A stretch of 39,811 nt of DNA from NCBI GenBank assembly GCA_964411125.1, contig CAYPJU010000060.1, positions 1 through 39,811 on the forward strand, in the 5' to 3' direction. The notes beneath the pieces were generated by a model. It was not told the origin of the DNA, did not search any database, and was given only the letters and a program-made list of their open reading frames with translations. Of the stretch, positions 26,608-35,465 are shown in pieces. The stretch is from JBFIHF01 sp964411125. Lineage in GTDB: Bacteria > Myxococcota_A > Bradymonadia > Bradymonadales > Bradymonadaceae. The stretch's first letter is position 1, and every line of letters starts with the position of its first letter. The translations under genes and the position numbers were made by a program.

Positions 26608-27879
26608 ATGGAGCAGAATTTCGGTCGACGGCGGCAGTCGGAAGTCTACGTGTCGGGGATGAGCGGTCAGAGACCGGTCGTCCCGGTGGAATTCGCGGCG
26701 CTGCAAGAGGCCGCACGGGAGCGGATGTCCCCCGAAGCGTTCGCTTACATCGCCGGGGGAGCCGGTCAGGAAACGACGATGTCGGAGAACCGCGAGGCGT
26801 TCGAACGCTGGCGGATCGTCCCGCGCGTGCTTCGTGACGTCGAGGACCGCGATGCTTCCGTTTCGCTCTTCGGCTCTCAATTCGCCTCGCCGTTTCTCCT
26901 CGCCCCGATCGGCGTGCTCGAGATGGCGCACAAAGACGCCGACCTCGCCGTCGCGCGGGCCGCCGGGGAGGAGGGGATCCCGATGATCTTTTCGAACCAG
27001 GCGTCTCGGCCGATGGAGGAATGCGCCGAAGTGATGGGGTCGGGGCCGCGCTGGTTCCAACTCTACTGGAGCCGCTCGCGCGACCTCGTCGCGAGCCTGG
27101 TGTCGCGGGCGGAGGCGTGCGGGTGTGACGCAATCGTGATCACCCTCGACACGACTCTGCTCGGCTGGCGAGTTCGCGACCTCGACCTCGCTTACCTCCC
27201 GTTCATGCGGGGGAAGGGGATCGCGCAGTACACGAGCGACCCGGTGTTCATGCGGCTGCTGGAAGAGCGCGTGGAAGACTCCGAGATGGATCAGGACCGC
27301 AAGGTGAACCTGACGACGCTCAAGAACCTCTACCAGATGCTCGACCACTACCCGGCGCCGATCATCGAGGGGCTCAAATCGGGCAAGGCGCTCGCCGCGG
27401 TTCGACAGTTCATCAACATCTATTCGAACCCGGCGTTGACGTGGGACGACCTCGCGTTCGTCCGCGAGCACACCTCGCTTCCGATCCTCTTGAAGGGCGT
27501 GCTGCACCCCGCCGACGCGAAGCGTGCGGTGGACGAGGGGATCGACGGAATCGTCGTCTCGAACCACGGGGGGCGCCAGGTCGATGGCTCGATCGCGACG
27601 CTCGACGCCCTCCCCGACATCGTCGACGCGGTCGACGATCAGATCCCGATCCTGCTCGATTCGGGAATTCGGGGAGGCGCCGACATCTTCAAAGCGTTGG
27701 CGCTCGGCGCGAAAGCCGTTTTGTTGGGGCGCCCGTTCTGCTACGGACTTGCTGCGGGCGGCTACGAAGGCGTCCGTGAAGTGCTCCGCAACTACAAGGC
27801 GGACTTCGACCTTACGATGGGCCTCGCCGGCTGCCGCGACGTGTCGGAGATCACCCGGGAGAGCCTCAAGAAGCGATGA
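26608..27879 (+). CDS. FMN-dependent alpha-hydroxy-acid oxidase/dehydrogenase (lactate 2-monooxygenase-like)
   Basis: 423 residues. Family members use FMN to oxidise L-2-hydroxy acids such as lactate; lactate 2-monooxygenase gives acetate, CO2 and water. The ATG at 26608 is chosen because GGAAG lies upstream and the N-terminus (Q-S-E-V-Y-x-x-G-M-x-G-x-R-P) fits this subfamily. Seen motifs: A-P-I-G phosphate/FMN strand, W-F-Q-L-Y-W, T-L-D-T, L-K-G-V-L, the catalytic S-N-H-G-G-R-Q-V-D-G, and D-S-G-I-R-G-G-A-D-I-F-K-A-L-A-L-G-A, L-L-G-R-P. An extended loop (about 205-260) fits the monooxygenase-like branch. Cytoplasmic. It overlaps the next gene by ATGA. The exact substrate is uncertain. Confidence 0.92.
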   Translation: MEQNFGRRRQSEVYVSGMSGQRPVVPVEFAALQEAARERMSPEAFAYIAGGAGQETTMSENREAFERWRIVPRVLRDVEDRDASVSLFGSQFASPFLLAPIGVLEMAHKDADLAVARAAGEEGIPMIFSNQASRPMEECAEVMGSGPRWFQLYWSRSRDLVASLVSRAEACGCDAIVITLDTTLLGWRVRDLDLAYLPFMRGKGIAQYTSDPVFMRLLEERVEDSEMDQDRKVNLTTLKNLYQMLDHYPAPIIEGLKSGKALAAVRQFINIYSNPALTWDDLAFVREHTSLPILLKGVLHPADAKRAVDEGIDGIVVSNHGGRQVDGSIATLDALPDIVDAVDDQIPILLDSGIRGGADIFKALALGAKAVLLGRPFCYGLAAGGYEGVREVLRNYKADFDLTMGLAGCRDVSEITRESLKKR

Positions 27880-28820
27880 CTGCTGCTACCCACGCCCACG
27901 ACCTCGGGGTCGCCCTCTACGCTCTGATCGCCGACCTCGAACCCGCGCGCTGGCGGGACGAGAAGCGGCGCGAGCTCGAGCTCGCGTTCGAGTCGCTCCG
28001 CTCGCGCTTCGAGCCGGTGCTCGTCGAATCCCCCGACACCGAAGAGCTCGCCGCAGTGCAAGCCCGGCTGCGAGAAGTGGCGGTGGTGATCGACCACCGG
28101 CTCCCCACCGCGGACGACATCCAGACCCGCTGGATGGAGTTTCGCACCGAGGTTCATCAGGCGTACGAGGCGCTCGCCGAGGCTCTGAAGTCGTGCCACA
28201 AAGAGTTGCCGAGCGTGCGGCCCACCAACTACGCGCGGAGCGGGTTTCACGTCCTGGCGGGGGTGATCGCGCTGCTGGTGATCGAGTACGTCCCGTGGAC
28301 CTTCGTCCTCGCGATCCCCGCCGCGCTCTGCGTGGTCGCGTGGACGATGGAGATCGGGCGGCGGTTCAGCGACGGCTGGAACGAAGTGATGATGCGGCTC
28401 TTCGCCCACGTCGCACACCCGCACGAAAGGTACCGCGTGAACTCCTCGACGTGGTTCCTCACCGCGCTCACGATCCTCGCGATCATCGGCGAACCGGTCG
28501 CCGGGGCGCTCGCCGTGATGGTGCTCGGGGTCGGTGACCCGGCCGCGGCGCTCGTGGGTCGACGCTGGGGACGCACCAAGCTCGTGAACAACCGGTCCCT
28601 CGAAGGAACGGCGACCTTTTTCGTCGTCGCCGCGGTGACGTGCCTCGCCGTCCTCGCCATCTGGCACGCCGACCTCGGCTGGGGCACCCGCATCGTCGCC
28701 GCCGTCGTCGCGTCCGCCGTGGGCGCGCTCGTCGAGCTCTTCAGCCGGCGCCTGGACGATAACTTCGCGATCCCGGTGTCTGTGGGCCTGGCCGTCTGGG
28801 TGGTCCTCGCGTTCGTCTGA
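27876..28820 (+). CDS. SEC59/DGK1/VTE5-family lipid kinase or cytidylyltransferase
   Basis: 314 residues. The start overlaps the oxidase stop (ATGA). A soluble helical N-terminal part (1-115), not typical of the family, precedes five to seven membrane helices. The family signature G-D-P-A-A-A-L-V-G-R-R-W-G-R-T-K, then N-R-S-L-E-G-T, is clear. Members are CTP-using dolichol, diacylglycerol or phytol kinases, or distant CDP-diacylglycerol synthase relatives, acting on lipid at the inner membrane. Coupling to a hydroxy-acid oxidase is unexpected. The substrate cannot be told from sequence. Confidence 0.88.
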   Translation: MTAATHAHDLGVALYALIADLEPARWRDEKRRELELAFESLRSRFEPVLVESPDTEELAAVQARLREVAVVIDHRLPTADDIQTRWMEFRTEVHQAYEALAEALKSCHKELPSVRPTNYARSGFHVLAGVIALLVIEYVPWTFVLAIPAALCVVAWTMEIGRRFSDGWNEVMMRLFAHVAHPHERYRVNSSTWFLTALTILAIIGEPVAGALAVMVLGVGDPAAALVGRRWGRTKLVNNRSLEGTATFFVVAAVTCLAVLAIWHADLGWGTRIVAAVVASAVGALVELFSRRLDDNFAIPVSVGLAVWVVLAFV

Positions 28821-28880
28821 CCTGTCACCAGCGGCTCATTGTGGTGCCGTGGCTTTCAGGGGGCCTCGCAGAAGGGGCCG

Positions 28881-29011
28881 TTGGGCTTCGCCCAAACCCA
28901 CCAGGGGATTCTCCCCTGGACCCCGAAGTTTTTCTCCGAGACCCGCAGGTCTGAAGGAAATCCGCGGTTCCAAGGATGCCATCCTTGGTGGGGTCTGGGG
29001 CAAAGCCCCAG
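28881..29011. repeat. Array of five short hairpins (mosaic palindromic element)
   Basis: Five separate palindromes stand in a row within 131 bp: 28881-28895 (TTGGGC-TTC-GCCCAA), 28901-28919 (8-bp stem, TTC loop), 28939-28952 (AGACC-CGCA-GGTCT), 28970-28988 (8-bp stem, GCC loop) and 28995-29011 (CTGGGGC-AAA-GCCCCAG). The loops are mostly 3-4 nt. This occupies most of the 302-bp gap between the lipid kinase gene and the lipoprotein gene. It resembles the mosaic palindromic repeats seen between genes in several high-GC bacteria. Open frames across it are by-products of the repeats. It may end transcripts or stabilise RNA. Confidence 0.8.
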
Positions 29012-29122
29012 CGTGTTCGGCCAAAAACGACAGCCGCTGTGCCGCGTCGGCTCCGTTTGCCGCCCACGAGTCCGTGCCTTATCTTCGCGCTCTGTTCGAT
29101 TCTCCCGAAGCATAGGAAAACA

Positions 29123-29941
29123 ATGCGCAACGCTGTGATTGCAGTTCTCGTGGGATGTTCCCTGGTCGCGTGCAAAGACGACCAGACCCCCAAGGAAGAG
29201 GCCACGCCCGAAGCTCCGGTGAAGGAGGAGCCCGCGCCTGAGGAGCCCGCGGCGGCGCCCGCGGACGCCAAGCCGCATAGCTCCGCGGTACCCGGCACCG
29301 AAAACCAGCTCATGGTCGACCAGAAGATCCCCGAGGTCAGCTTCAAACTCGTCTCCCCCAAAGACGGCGAGACGCTCGCGTCGGGCGACAAAGTGACGGT
29401 GCAGTTCGACGTGAAGAACTACCGCACTGGCAAGGAGATCGGGCAGCACGTCCACATCATTCTCGACAACGAACCGTACGCCGCCCACTACGACGCCAAC
29501 GAGCCGTTCACGTTCGAAAACGTCGCCGAGGGGACCCACACGATCCGCGCTTTCCCCGCACGCCATTACCACCTGTCGCTCAAGGAAGGGGACGTGTTCG
29601 AGGTCGCGACCTTCCACGTCGGCAAGAAATCGGAAGGTTTCGCCTTCGATTCGAAGAAGCCCTACCTCACGTACAGCCGGCCGAAAGGCTCCTACAGCGT
29701 CGATGCGGCGAAGAACCTGCTGATGGATTTCTACGTGCAGAACGCGACGCTCGGCAAAGACGCCAAGGTCGTCTACGGAGTCAACGGCACCGAGAAGGAG
29801 CTCACCGAGTGGAAGCCGATCCTGCTCGACCCGCTCCCCGCCGGCGAGCACACGATCACGCTGAAGCTCGTCGACATGGAGGGGAACCTCATCGAGAACG
29901 GCGGCTACAACAACACCACCCGGAAGATCACCGTCGAGTGA
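29123..29941 (+). CDS. Lipoprotein with Ig-like domains
   Basis: 272 residues. The ATG at 29123 follows AGGA and gives a signal peptide with lipobox L-V-A-C (Cys17). A Glu/Pro/Ala-rich linker (20-55) leads to a beta-rich part. Residues about 70-170 (L-V-S-P-K-D-G-E-T, V-x-F-D-V-K-N-Y, H-V-H-I-I-L-D-N, G-T-H-T-I-R-A-F) look like the Ig-like DUF4399 type of domain, with a His-x-His element that could bind metal. A second, weaker repeat of the same layout (G-E-H-T-I-T-L-K-L-V-D) follows at about 185-270. It ends 3 bp before the convergent ADP-ribosylglycohydrolase stop. Function unknown. Confidence 0.82.
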   Translation: MRNAVIAVLVGCSLVACKDDQTPKEEATPEAPVKEEPAPEEPAAAPADAKPHSSAVPGTENQLMVDQKIPEVSFKLVSPKDGETLASGDKVTVQFDVKNYRTGKEIGQHVHIILDNEPYAAHYDANEPFTFENVAEGTHTIRAFPARHYHLSLKEGDVFEVATFHVGKKSEGFAFDSKKPYLTYSRPKGSYSVDAAKNLLMDFYVQNATLGKDAKVVYGVNGTEKELTEWKPILLDPLPAGEHTITLKLVDMEGNLIENGGYNNTTRKITVE

Positions 29942-29944
29942 TCG

Positions 29945-30967
29945 TCAAAGCCGCATCGGCTCGTCCTTCGCTATCGACGCGACGTAGAGCCGGTCCGCGA
30001 GCTCTTCCAGGTACGCAGCGTTCTCGACCTCCTGCCGCCAGCGCGCCTCGATCGCCGAGGCGCCCAGGCGGGCTCCCATGATCGAGCCTGCGATGCAGGC
30101 GATGCTGTCCGAGTCACCGTCGGTGTTGGCCCCGCACAGCACCGCCGCGGCGTAGTCGTCGCGATGACGCCATACGCAGTAGAGCGCGCTCGCCACCGCC
30201 TCTTCTGCGACCCACGCCTCGCCGAGCCCCGCGTTAGAGAGGGCGAGCGCCGGCGGATCTTCCACCGCGCCCGGGAGCTTCTCCAGGCAGCGCCGAAAAT
30301 CGGCGGAGCGGGGCGCGCAGCGCTCCATGATCTCACGATACATCTCTGCGGGCGTCGCTCCGCGTAAGGCGAGCGCCACCAGCAGCGCAGCGGCGGCTGC
30401 GCCCTCTACCCCGGCGTCGTGGCCGTGCGTCAGCAGACTCGACGCACGGGCGACCTCACCGACCTTCTCCAGATCGTCTGGCCACAGGAGGCCAATCGGG
30501 GCGACCCGCATCGCGCTTCCGCACCCCTTGGAATCGGCGACGTTCGCGTCGCGCCAGAACACCCCTCGCTCGAGATTGGCGCAGCCCGTCATGCAGGTCC
30601 CACCCGGAGCCCGATTGTTCTCGGGCGACCGAGCCCACGCGACGAACCGTTTGCCGACCGCCACCATCTGATCGTCGAGCGACGCATTCGGTCCCACGTC
30701 GAGCAGCCCCTCGGCGAGTGCGACAGACATCTGCGTGTCGTCGGTGTAAGTGCCGGGCGCGTGCCGCTTTCCCACGATGTACGGGCGCTCCGGCCACCGC
30801 TCGTCCTGAATCCCCACAAAGTCGGTCACCCCCTCGGGGCCGAACGCGTCGAGGATCTGCTGCCGGGACCGGAACTCCCCCGGATAGCCGAGCGCGTCGC
30901 CGATCGCGAGCCCCAGGACCGTCCCCCGAACCTTATCCCTTCGACCACCTGCCTCCGCATCTTGCAT
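29945..30967 (-). CDS. ADP-ribosylglycohydrolase family protein
   Basis: 340 residues, the family length. The DraG/ARH family removes ADP-ribose from proteins or related conjugates, using two Mg ions. Seen: G-x-x-x-G-L-A-I-G-D-A-L-G near residue 20, the metal motif T-Y-T-D-D-T-Q-M near 74-80, a G-C-G-S-A-M-R segment near 148-154, and the second metal motif A-N-T-D-G-D-S-D-S near 286-294. All expected acidic ligands are present. The ATG at 30967 is preceded by GGAG. Cytoplasmic. No ADP-ribosyltransferase is seen in the window, so the target is unknown. Confidence 0.93.
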   Translation of the reverse strand: MQDAEAGGRRDKVRGTVLGLAIGDALGYPGEFRSRQQILDAFGPEGVTDFVGIQDERWPERPYIVGKRHAPGTYTDDTQMSVALAEGLLDVGPNASLDDQMVAVGKRFVAWARSPENNRAPGGTCMTGCANLERGVFWRDANVADSKGCGSAMRVAPIGLLWPDDLEKVGEVARASSLLTHGHDAGVEGAAAAALLVALALRGATPAEMYREIMERCAPRSADFRRCLEKLPGAVEDPPALALSNAGLGEAWVAEEAVASALYCVWRHRDDYAAAVLCGANTDGDSDSIACIAGSIMGARLGASAIEARWRQEVENAAYLEELADRLYVASIAKDEPMRL

Positions 30968-31172
30968 CTCGTCTCTCCGTCGCTTTCGACCTTATTGTCA
31001 AACAAACACTAACAGGTGGAACGGGGCATGACAAATCGGCGTACGTGCCGAGGTTGGGACCGGTCGACGCCCGCATCGAGGGGGAGGGGGGCGTCGTCTT
31101 GCACACCCACCATTTCGTAGGTCGGGGACTTGTGGTACTCAGTCCCGCTACGCTTCCACTGCCGAGGTCACG

Positions 31173-31640
31173 ATGCCTATCGAAGCCAACACACTCAGCT
31201 ACTTTCAAGAACTCGAAGCGTTGAAGCTGCTCGACGAGGAGCAGAGCTGCGCTTTCCTCGACCTTCTCGTGCTGGCGATCCTCGCCGACGCGGAGATCAC
31301 CGAAGAAGAGCTCGAGCAGTTCGACGAGGAGATTCTCCGGCTGCCGTTTCTCTGGGACGAGGACGCTCGCGAACGCGTGGTCGCGCATTCGGCGACGACG
31401 CGTGAGTTCCTGGAGAACAACATCGGCGACGATCAGAAGATCGAGGTCTTCGTGGCGGACCTCGCCGACAAGATCGAGACGGAGGACCACCGGCTGGTGG
31501 CGATGCGGATGTTCACCGCGCTGGTGCTGGCGGATGGCATCACGGACGTCGAGCGTGAGCGGGTGTTCGACGTCGGCCGCGCGTTCGGCTTCGAGTCCGA
31601 TCGCATCGACGCGATCATCTCGGAGGTACGCGATGCCTAG
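31173..31640 (+). CDS. TerB-like acidic helical protein
   Basis: 155 residues, strongly acidic, all helical. Two similar segments, L-A-D-A-E-I-T-E-E-E-L-E-x-F (about 34-47) and L-V-L-A-D-G-I-T-D-V-E-R-E-R-V-F (about 118-133), match the TerB/TerB-like duplicated four-helix pattern with metal-binding Asp/Glu. GAGGT stands before the ATG. The gene overlaps yajQ by 8 bp. TerB folds act in tellurite-type stress responses and as membrane-associated scaffolds; the role here is not known. Confidence 0.8.
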   Translation: MPIEANTLSYFQELEALKLLDEEQSCAFLDLLVLAILADAEITEEELEQFDEEILRLPFLWDEDARERVVAHSATTREFLENNIGDDQKIEVFVADLADKIETEDHRLVAMRMFTALVLADGITDVERERVFDVGRAFGFESDRIDAIISEVRDA

Positions 31641-32124
31641 CTTCGACGTGGTTTGCAAAGTGAACGAGCAAGAGGTCGTCAACGCCGTGCAGAATGCGGG
31701 GAAGGAGATCACGAACCGTTACGACTTCCGCAACACGGACACCTCGGTCGACTGGAACTCGGAGGCGTCGATGCTGACGATCGAGTCGGACACGGACGGC
31801 CGGGTACTCGCAGCGTGGGACGTCTTGCAGACCCATCTCGTGCGCCGCGGCGTCTCGCTCAAGGGGATCACCCCCGGCGAGATCAAGCCGACGGGCGGAG
31901 GTCGATACAAGCAGCAGATCGATGTCCAGCAGGGGATCGCCCAGGACATGGCGAAGAAGATCATCAAGGACATCAAAGACACGAAGATGAAGGTGCAGGG
32001 CTCCATTCAGGGAGATCAGGTACGCTTCACCGGCAAGAAGCGAGACGACCTACAGGGCGTCATCGCGCAGCTCAAAGAGAACGACTACGACCTGCCACTC
32101 TCGTACGTGAATTTTCGAGACTGA
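31633..32124 (+). CDS. yajQ: YajQ-family nucleotide/RNA-binding protein
   Basis: 163 residues, the normal length for YajQ (DUF520). The ATG at 31633 is chosen because GGAGGT stands 5 nt upstream and the protein starts M-P-S-F-D-V-V. The family's E-I-x-x-R-Y-D-F-R near 25-34, the G-K-K-R-D-D-L-Q motif, and the final L-P-L-x-Y-V-N-F-R-D are present. YajQ proteins have two ferredoxin-like folds and have been reported to bind nucleic acid or cyclic di-GMP in other bacteria. It overlaps the TerB-like gene, so the two are probably coupled. Cytoplasmic. Confidence 0.95.
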   Translation: MPSFDVVCKVNEQEVVNAVQNAGKEITNRYDFRNTDTSVDWNSEASMLTIESDTDGRVLAAWDVLQTHLVRRGVSLKGITPGEIKPTGGGRYKQQIDVQQGIAQDMAKKIIKDIKDTKMKVQGSIQGDQVRFTGKKRDDLQGVIAQLKENDYDLPLSYVNFRD

Positions 32125-32164
32125 TTGGTTGTTGAGGTCATCTGAACAGACCCGGAGGTGAACG

Positions 32165-33535
32165 ATGGAGATTACACGCGAATTCTTGGAGAAAATGCCG
32201 AAGAGCGATCTCCACGTTCATCTGGACGGTAGCCTCCGGCTGAACACGATCCTCGAGCTCGCCGAGCAGCAGGGTGTGACGCTGCCGGGTGGGGCCGACG
32301 ACGAGGAGAGCCTCGCGAAGGCGATCCACATGGGGGAGATCTGCACGGATCTGAACGACTACCTCACGGCGTTCGACGTGACGCTCAGTGTCCTTCAGAC
32401 CGAGGACGCGCTCTACCGGGCAGCGTTCGAACTCGGTGAAGACATGGCGCGCGAGAACGTTCGCTACACCGAGGTTCGTTACTCCCCGCTTCTGCACACG
32501 CAGCGCGGTCTTTCGTACCCGGTCATCGTCGAAGCGGTCGCCGAGGGCCTTCGTGAAGCGAAACGTCGCTACGGCATCATGAGCGGGCAGATCATCTGCG
32601 GTATCCGCCACGTGACGCCGGAAGCGTCGCTGCGGATGGCGGAGCTCGCGGTCGCGTTCAAGCACCGCGGCGTCGTCGGGTTCGACCTCGCCGGTGGCGA
32701 GGCGGACAACCCCCCGAAGGACCACAAGGCGGCGTTCTACCTCGTCCGCAACAACAACGTGAACCTCACGATTCACGCTGGCGAGGCGTTCGGACCGGAG
32801 TCGATTCATCAGGCGATCCACATGTGTGGCGCTCACCGCATCGGCCACGGGACGCGTCTTCGAGAAGACGGCGATCTTCTGAACTTCGTCAACGACCACC
32901 GGATCCCGCTCGAGGTGTGCCTGACGTCGAACGTGCAGACCCGCGCGGCCGACAGCTACGAGAGCCACCCGCTCGCCTTCTATCTGTCGTATGGCCTGCG
33001 GATGTGCCTCAACACCGACAACCGGCTCGTCACCGACACCACGATGACCGACGAATACGTCAAGGCGGTCGAGGTCTTCGATCTGGGGATCGGCGACATT
33101 CGAAAGCTGATCATCGACGGGTTCAAATCGAGCTTCATGCCGTACCGCAAGAAGCGGACGGTGACGGCGAAGGCGGTCGAGGAGTTCGACAGGCTGGTCG
33201 AAGAGTTCGCGAAGGCCCAGGGGACCTCGGTCGAAGAACGCCGGTCCCACATCGCCCAGGAGATCATGACCGAAGGGCGACGGCTCGAGCCCAAGATGCT
33301 GGGTCTCGATGCGAGCGAGGCGTCCGAGGGAACGGAAGCGGCGGCGGAAGCCGAGAAGCCGAAGAAAGCCGGTTCCGGCAAGAAGAACGGTAAGAAGAAG
33401 GACGACCTGGACGATCCGGGCACCCGCGAGATCCGCGAGTCCGACCTGCAGGAGCCTCAGTCGAACCTCGACACCATTTCGGACGCGATCAGCGCTGCGT
33501 TGGAAGAGGGTGCCGACGAGGTCACACAGCACTGA
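32165..33535 (+). CDS. add: Adenosine deaminase with lysine/glutamate-rich C-terminal extension
   Basis: 456 residues. It deaminates adenosine (or deoxyadenosine) to inosine. GGAGGTGAACG precedes the ATG. The zinc motif H17-V-H19-L-D-G-S, H204-A-G-E, S-N-V-Q-T near residue 260, and L-N-T-D-N-R near 282 are present. The last reads D-N where many enzymes have D-D; the same change occurs in actinobacterial-type adenosine deaminases, so it is not a loss of function. The enzyme core ends near 375, then about 80 residues of Lys/Glu/Ala-rich, low-complexity tail follow. This extension is not part of the family. It lies 40 bp after yajQ and may share its operon. Confidence 0.93.
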   Translation: MEITREFLEKMPKSDLHVHLDGSLRLNTILELAEQQGVTLPGGADDEESLAKAIHMGEICTDLNDYLTAFDVTLSVLQTEDALYRAAFELGEDMARENVRYTEVRYSPLLHTQRGLSYPVIVEAVAEGLREAKRRYGIMSGQIICGIRHVTPEASLRMAELAVAFKHRGVVGFDLAGGEADNPPKDHKAAFYLVRNNNVNLTIHAGEAFGPESIHQAIHMCGAHRIGHGTRLREDGDLLNFVNDHRIPLEVCLTSNVQTRAADSYESHPLAFYLSYGLRMCLNTDNRLVTDTTMTDEYVKAVEVFDLGIGDIRKLIIDGFKSSFMPYRKKRTVTAKAVEEFDRLVEEFAKAQGTSVEERRSHIAQEIMTEGRRLEPKMLGLDASEASEGTEAAAEAEKPKKAGSGKKNGKKKDDLDDPGTREIRESDLQEPQSNLDTISDAISAALEEGADEVTQH

Positions 33536-33539
33536 AGTC

Positions 33540-33561
33540 CGGGGGACCTCGACTGCCCCCG
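33540..33561. terminator. Hairpin between convergent genes
   Basis: Arms CGGGGG and CCCCCG with a 10-nt loop lie between the stop of the adenosine deaminase gene and that of the TonB receptor gene. No T-tract on either side, so a bidirectional terminator is only a guess. Confidence 0.35.
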
Positions 33562-33566
33562 TCCTA

Positions 33567-35465
33567 CTACAATTCACCCACCACGATCGTCGCCCACAAC
33601 GTTCGTCCCGGCAGCGGTTGCTGCAGACTGTCGACCGCGCCCCGCGCGTCCAGCACGTTGCGGACGAAGATCGACCATCCCAGCGACGGCGGGCCGCCCA
33701 CCAACCCGAAATCGACGAAGCTCGCCGGCTCGTCGAACCGGTTGCCGAAAGCATCGAGCGGAAGGCGACCGCGGGCATCGACCTCCGCGACGAGCCGCAG
33801 CTTCCGCGCTCGTTCCACCAGTGGAATCCCCGAGTCCGCGCCGAGCTCGACCTCGAGGCGTGCCGAGCCCGACAGCGCGGGCTGAAGCGGCACGGGCGCT
33901 TCCGACAGCGACTGCCGGGCGTCGACCCAGGCCCCTTGTGCGGAGCCGAAGACGCGGCGCGCAATGTCACCGTCGATCTGAAGTTCGACGCCGCGGGCCG
34001 ACGTCCCCGCGAGGTTCTGGGCCTCGATCAGGTAGGCGGTGACGGGGAGGAAGACGATCTCGTTTTCGGCCCGCCGCTCGAAGTAAGCGACCGTCGCGAC
34101 GAGGTGCTGGGACGCCAGGTCGACGGCGATCTCGCCGCTCCAGGCGCTCTCCGCCACGAGCGAGTCGTTTCCGCGGACGCTCTCGGTTCGCAGGTAGAGT
34201 TCGTCGAGGTCCGGCGCGCGCCACGTGCGGCCGCCGTTCGCACGAAGGAGGAGGGGACTCGCCACCGCCCAGAACGCGCCGATGCCCGGGTTCACGGCAA
34301 ACGCGTCCTCCACCGCCTCGGCCCGGCCGGCTGCCCACACTCCGACGCGATCTTCGGCGAAGCGAACCTCCTCGCTCACCCCGAGCCCGGTGGTCAGCCT
34401 CTGAAACGTCTCTTGCTCGGATGTCCACGTTTCGCTTCGAAGGTCGACGTCGGCACGGAAGGTGTGCGAGTCCCCCCAGTACGTCGCTCCCGCACTCCCC
34501 TCGCTGGTCGTCGACTCGGCGGGCTCGTCGATCGGCTCGGAGCCGAGGTACGGATCCGGGTTCTGATACCTCGAGCGACGCGCCTGGTGGCCCGCGACGC
34601 CGTGGAGGTGGAGCGCCTCGGTGAGCTCGGCGTCGACCCTGAGCAGCCCGACGATGCGGTGATCTTGCAGGGTCGCGCCGCGGAACTGTTCCTGGAACTC
34701 GCTCAGGCCGGGCGTTCCTCGAGAACCTCCGTCGTATGCGGTGGTGGCACGCACCCGGACCGCGTCGGCACGTTGCTCGACCGACGCGAAGAGCCCCAGG
34801 CGTTGATGCTGGTTGTTGAGCCGCAGGTGTTCCACCCCCTGTTCGTCGTCGAAGAGGAACGCTCCGCTGGACCGCCGTGTGGCGGCGCCGATTCGCACGG
34901 ATAGGTCGTCGTGGGTGGCTACGGCCGCTTCGGTTCTCAGCTCGGTCGAGTCGATGCCGGTACCGACGACACCGTCGTCGTGCCAGCCGAGGGTCGCGGA
35001 GCTTCGCACGCCGAACCCTGGTTCGGTCCTGTGGCGGGTGCGAAACTGGAGCGCGCCCGTGAGCGCGCCGCTCCCGCGAAAGGTCGAGGCTGCGCCGCGC
35101 CAGACGACGACCTCGTCGAGCCCCAACAACGTCGTCGACGAGAGATCGAAACCGGGGCCGAACGGCGGTGCGAGCTTGAGCCCCTCCCACTCCACCCAGA
35201 CCTGGCGGGCGCTCCCGCCCCGGATCGTCGCATACGCCGTTTGTCCCCAGCTCGTCGACCGCGGCCGCACCCCGGGCACGTCGTCGAGCGCTCCGGCGAG
35301 GTCTTCGCCGGCGTCGTCCGATCCCGCGAGGGGGACGACGGTCCCGGTCGCGGTCGGGTCGGCGTTGCCGCGGGCTCGCGTCTCCACCCCGAACTCTTGC
35401 GCGGCGCCCGGCGAGGCGACGAGCGCGACGACGAGCGCGGCATTGGCAGGGAGGAAGCGGTGCAT
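33567..35465 (-). CDS. TonB-dependent outer-membrane receptor
   Basis: About 632 residues from the ATG at 35465; a GTG at 35474 is an equal alternative. The signal peptide ends in A-A-Q. A plug domain follows (about 30-150) with the family pattern L-A-G-A-L-D-D-V-P-G-V, the I-R-G-G-S-A-R-Q strand and L-x-G-L-D-E-V-V-V-W-R-G. The remaining 480 residues form a strand-rich barrel of alternating aromatic and charged residues ending in a hydrophobic strand (V-V-G-E-L). Length is at the short end for the family. It should import a scarce solute such as a siderophore, cobalamin or glycan by TonB energy. No Fur box or B12 riboswitch was found upstream. The substrate is open. Confidence 0.9.
   Translation of the reverse strand: MHRFLPANAALVVALVASPGAAQEFGVETRARGNADPTATGTVVPLAGSDDAGEDLAGALDDVPGVRPRSTSWGQTAYATIRGGSARQVWVEWEGLKLAPPFGPGFDLSSTTLLGLDEVVVWRGAASTFRGSGALTGALQFRTRHRTEPGFGVRSSATLGWHDDGVVGTGIDSTELRTEAAVATHDDLSVRIGAATRRSSGAFLFDDEQGVEHLRLNNQHQRLGLFASVEQRADAVRVRATTAYDGGSRGTPGLSEFQEQFRGATLQDHRIVGLLRVDAELTEALHLHGVAGHQARRSRYQNPDPYLGSEPIDEPAESTTSEGSAGATYWGDSHTFRADVDLRSETWTSEQETFQRLTTGLGVSEEVRFAEDRVGVWAAGRAEAVEDAFAVNPGIGAFWAVASPLLLRANGGRTWRAPDLDELYLRTESVRGNDSLVAESAWSGEIAVDLASQHLVATVAYFERRAENEIVFLPVTAYLIEAQNLAGTSARGVELQIDGDIARRVFGSAQGAWVDARQSLSEAPVPLQPALSGSARLEVELGADSGIPLVERARKLRLVAEVDARGRLPLDAFGNRFDEPASFVDFGLVGGPPSLGWSIFVRNVLDARGAVDSLQQPLPGRTLWATIVVGEL

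Noticed and set aside
28839..29138. Short open frames across the hairpin array
   Set aside because: Their products are simple translations of the palindromes and lack a ribosome site.
32990..33030. Apparent loss of an active-site Asp in adenosine deaminase (D-N instead of D-D)
   Set aside because: The same N-T-D-N-R form is usual in a known branch of the family; the zinc-ligand Asp is kept.
32138..33970. 610-residue minus-strand open frame
   Set aside because: Covers the adenosine deaminase gene in antisense; the deaminase motifs settle the coding strand.
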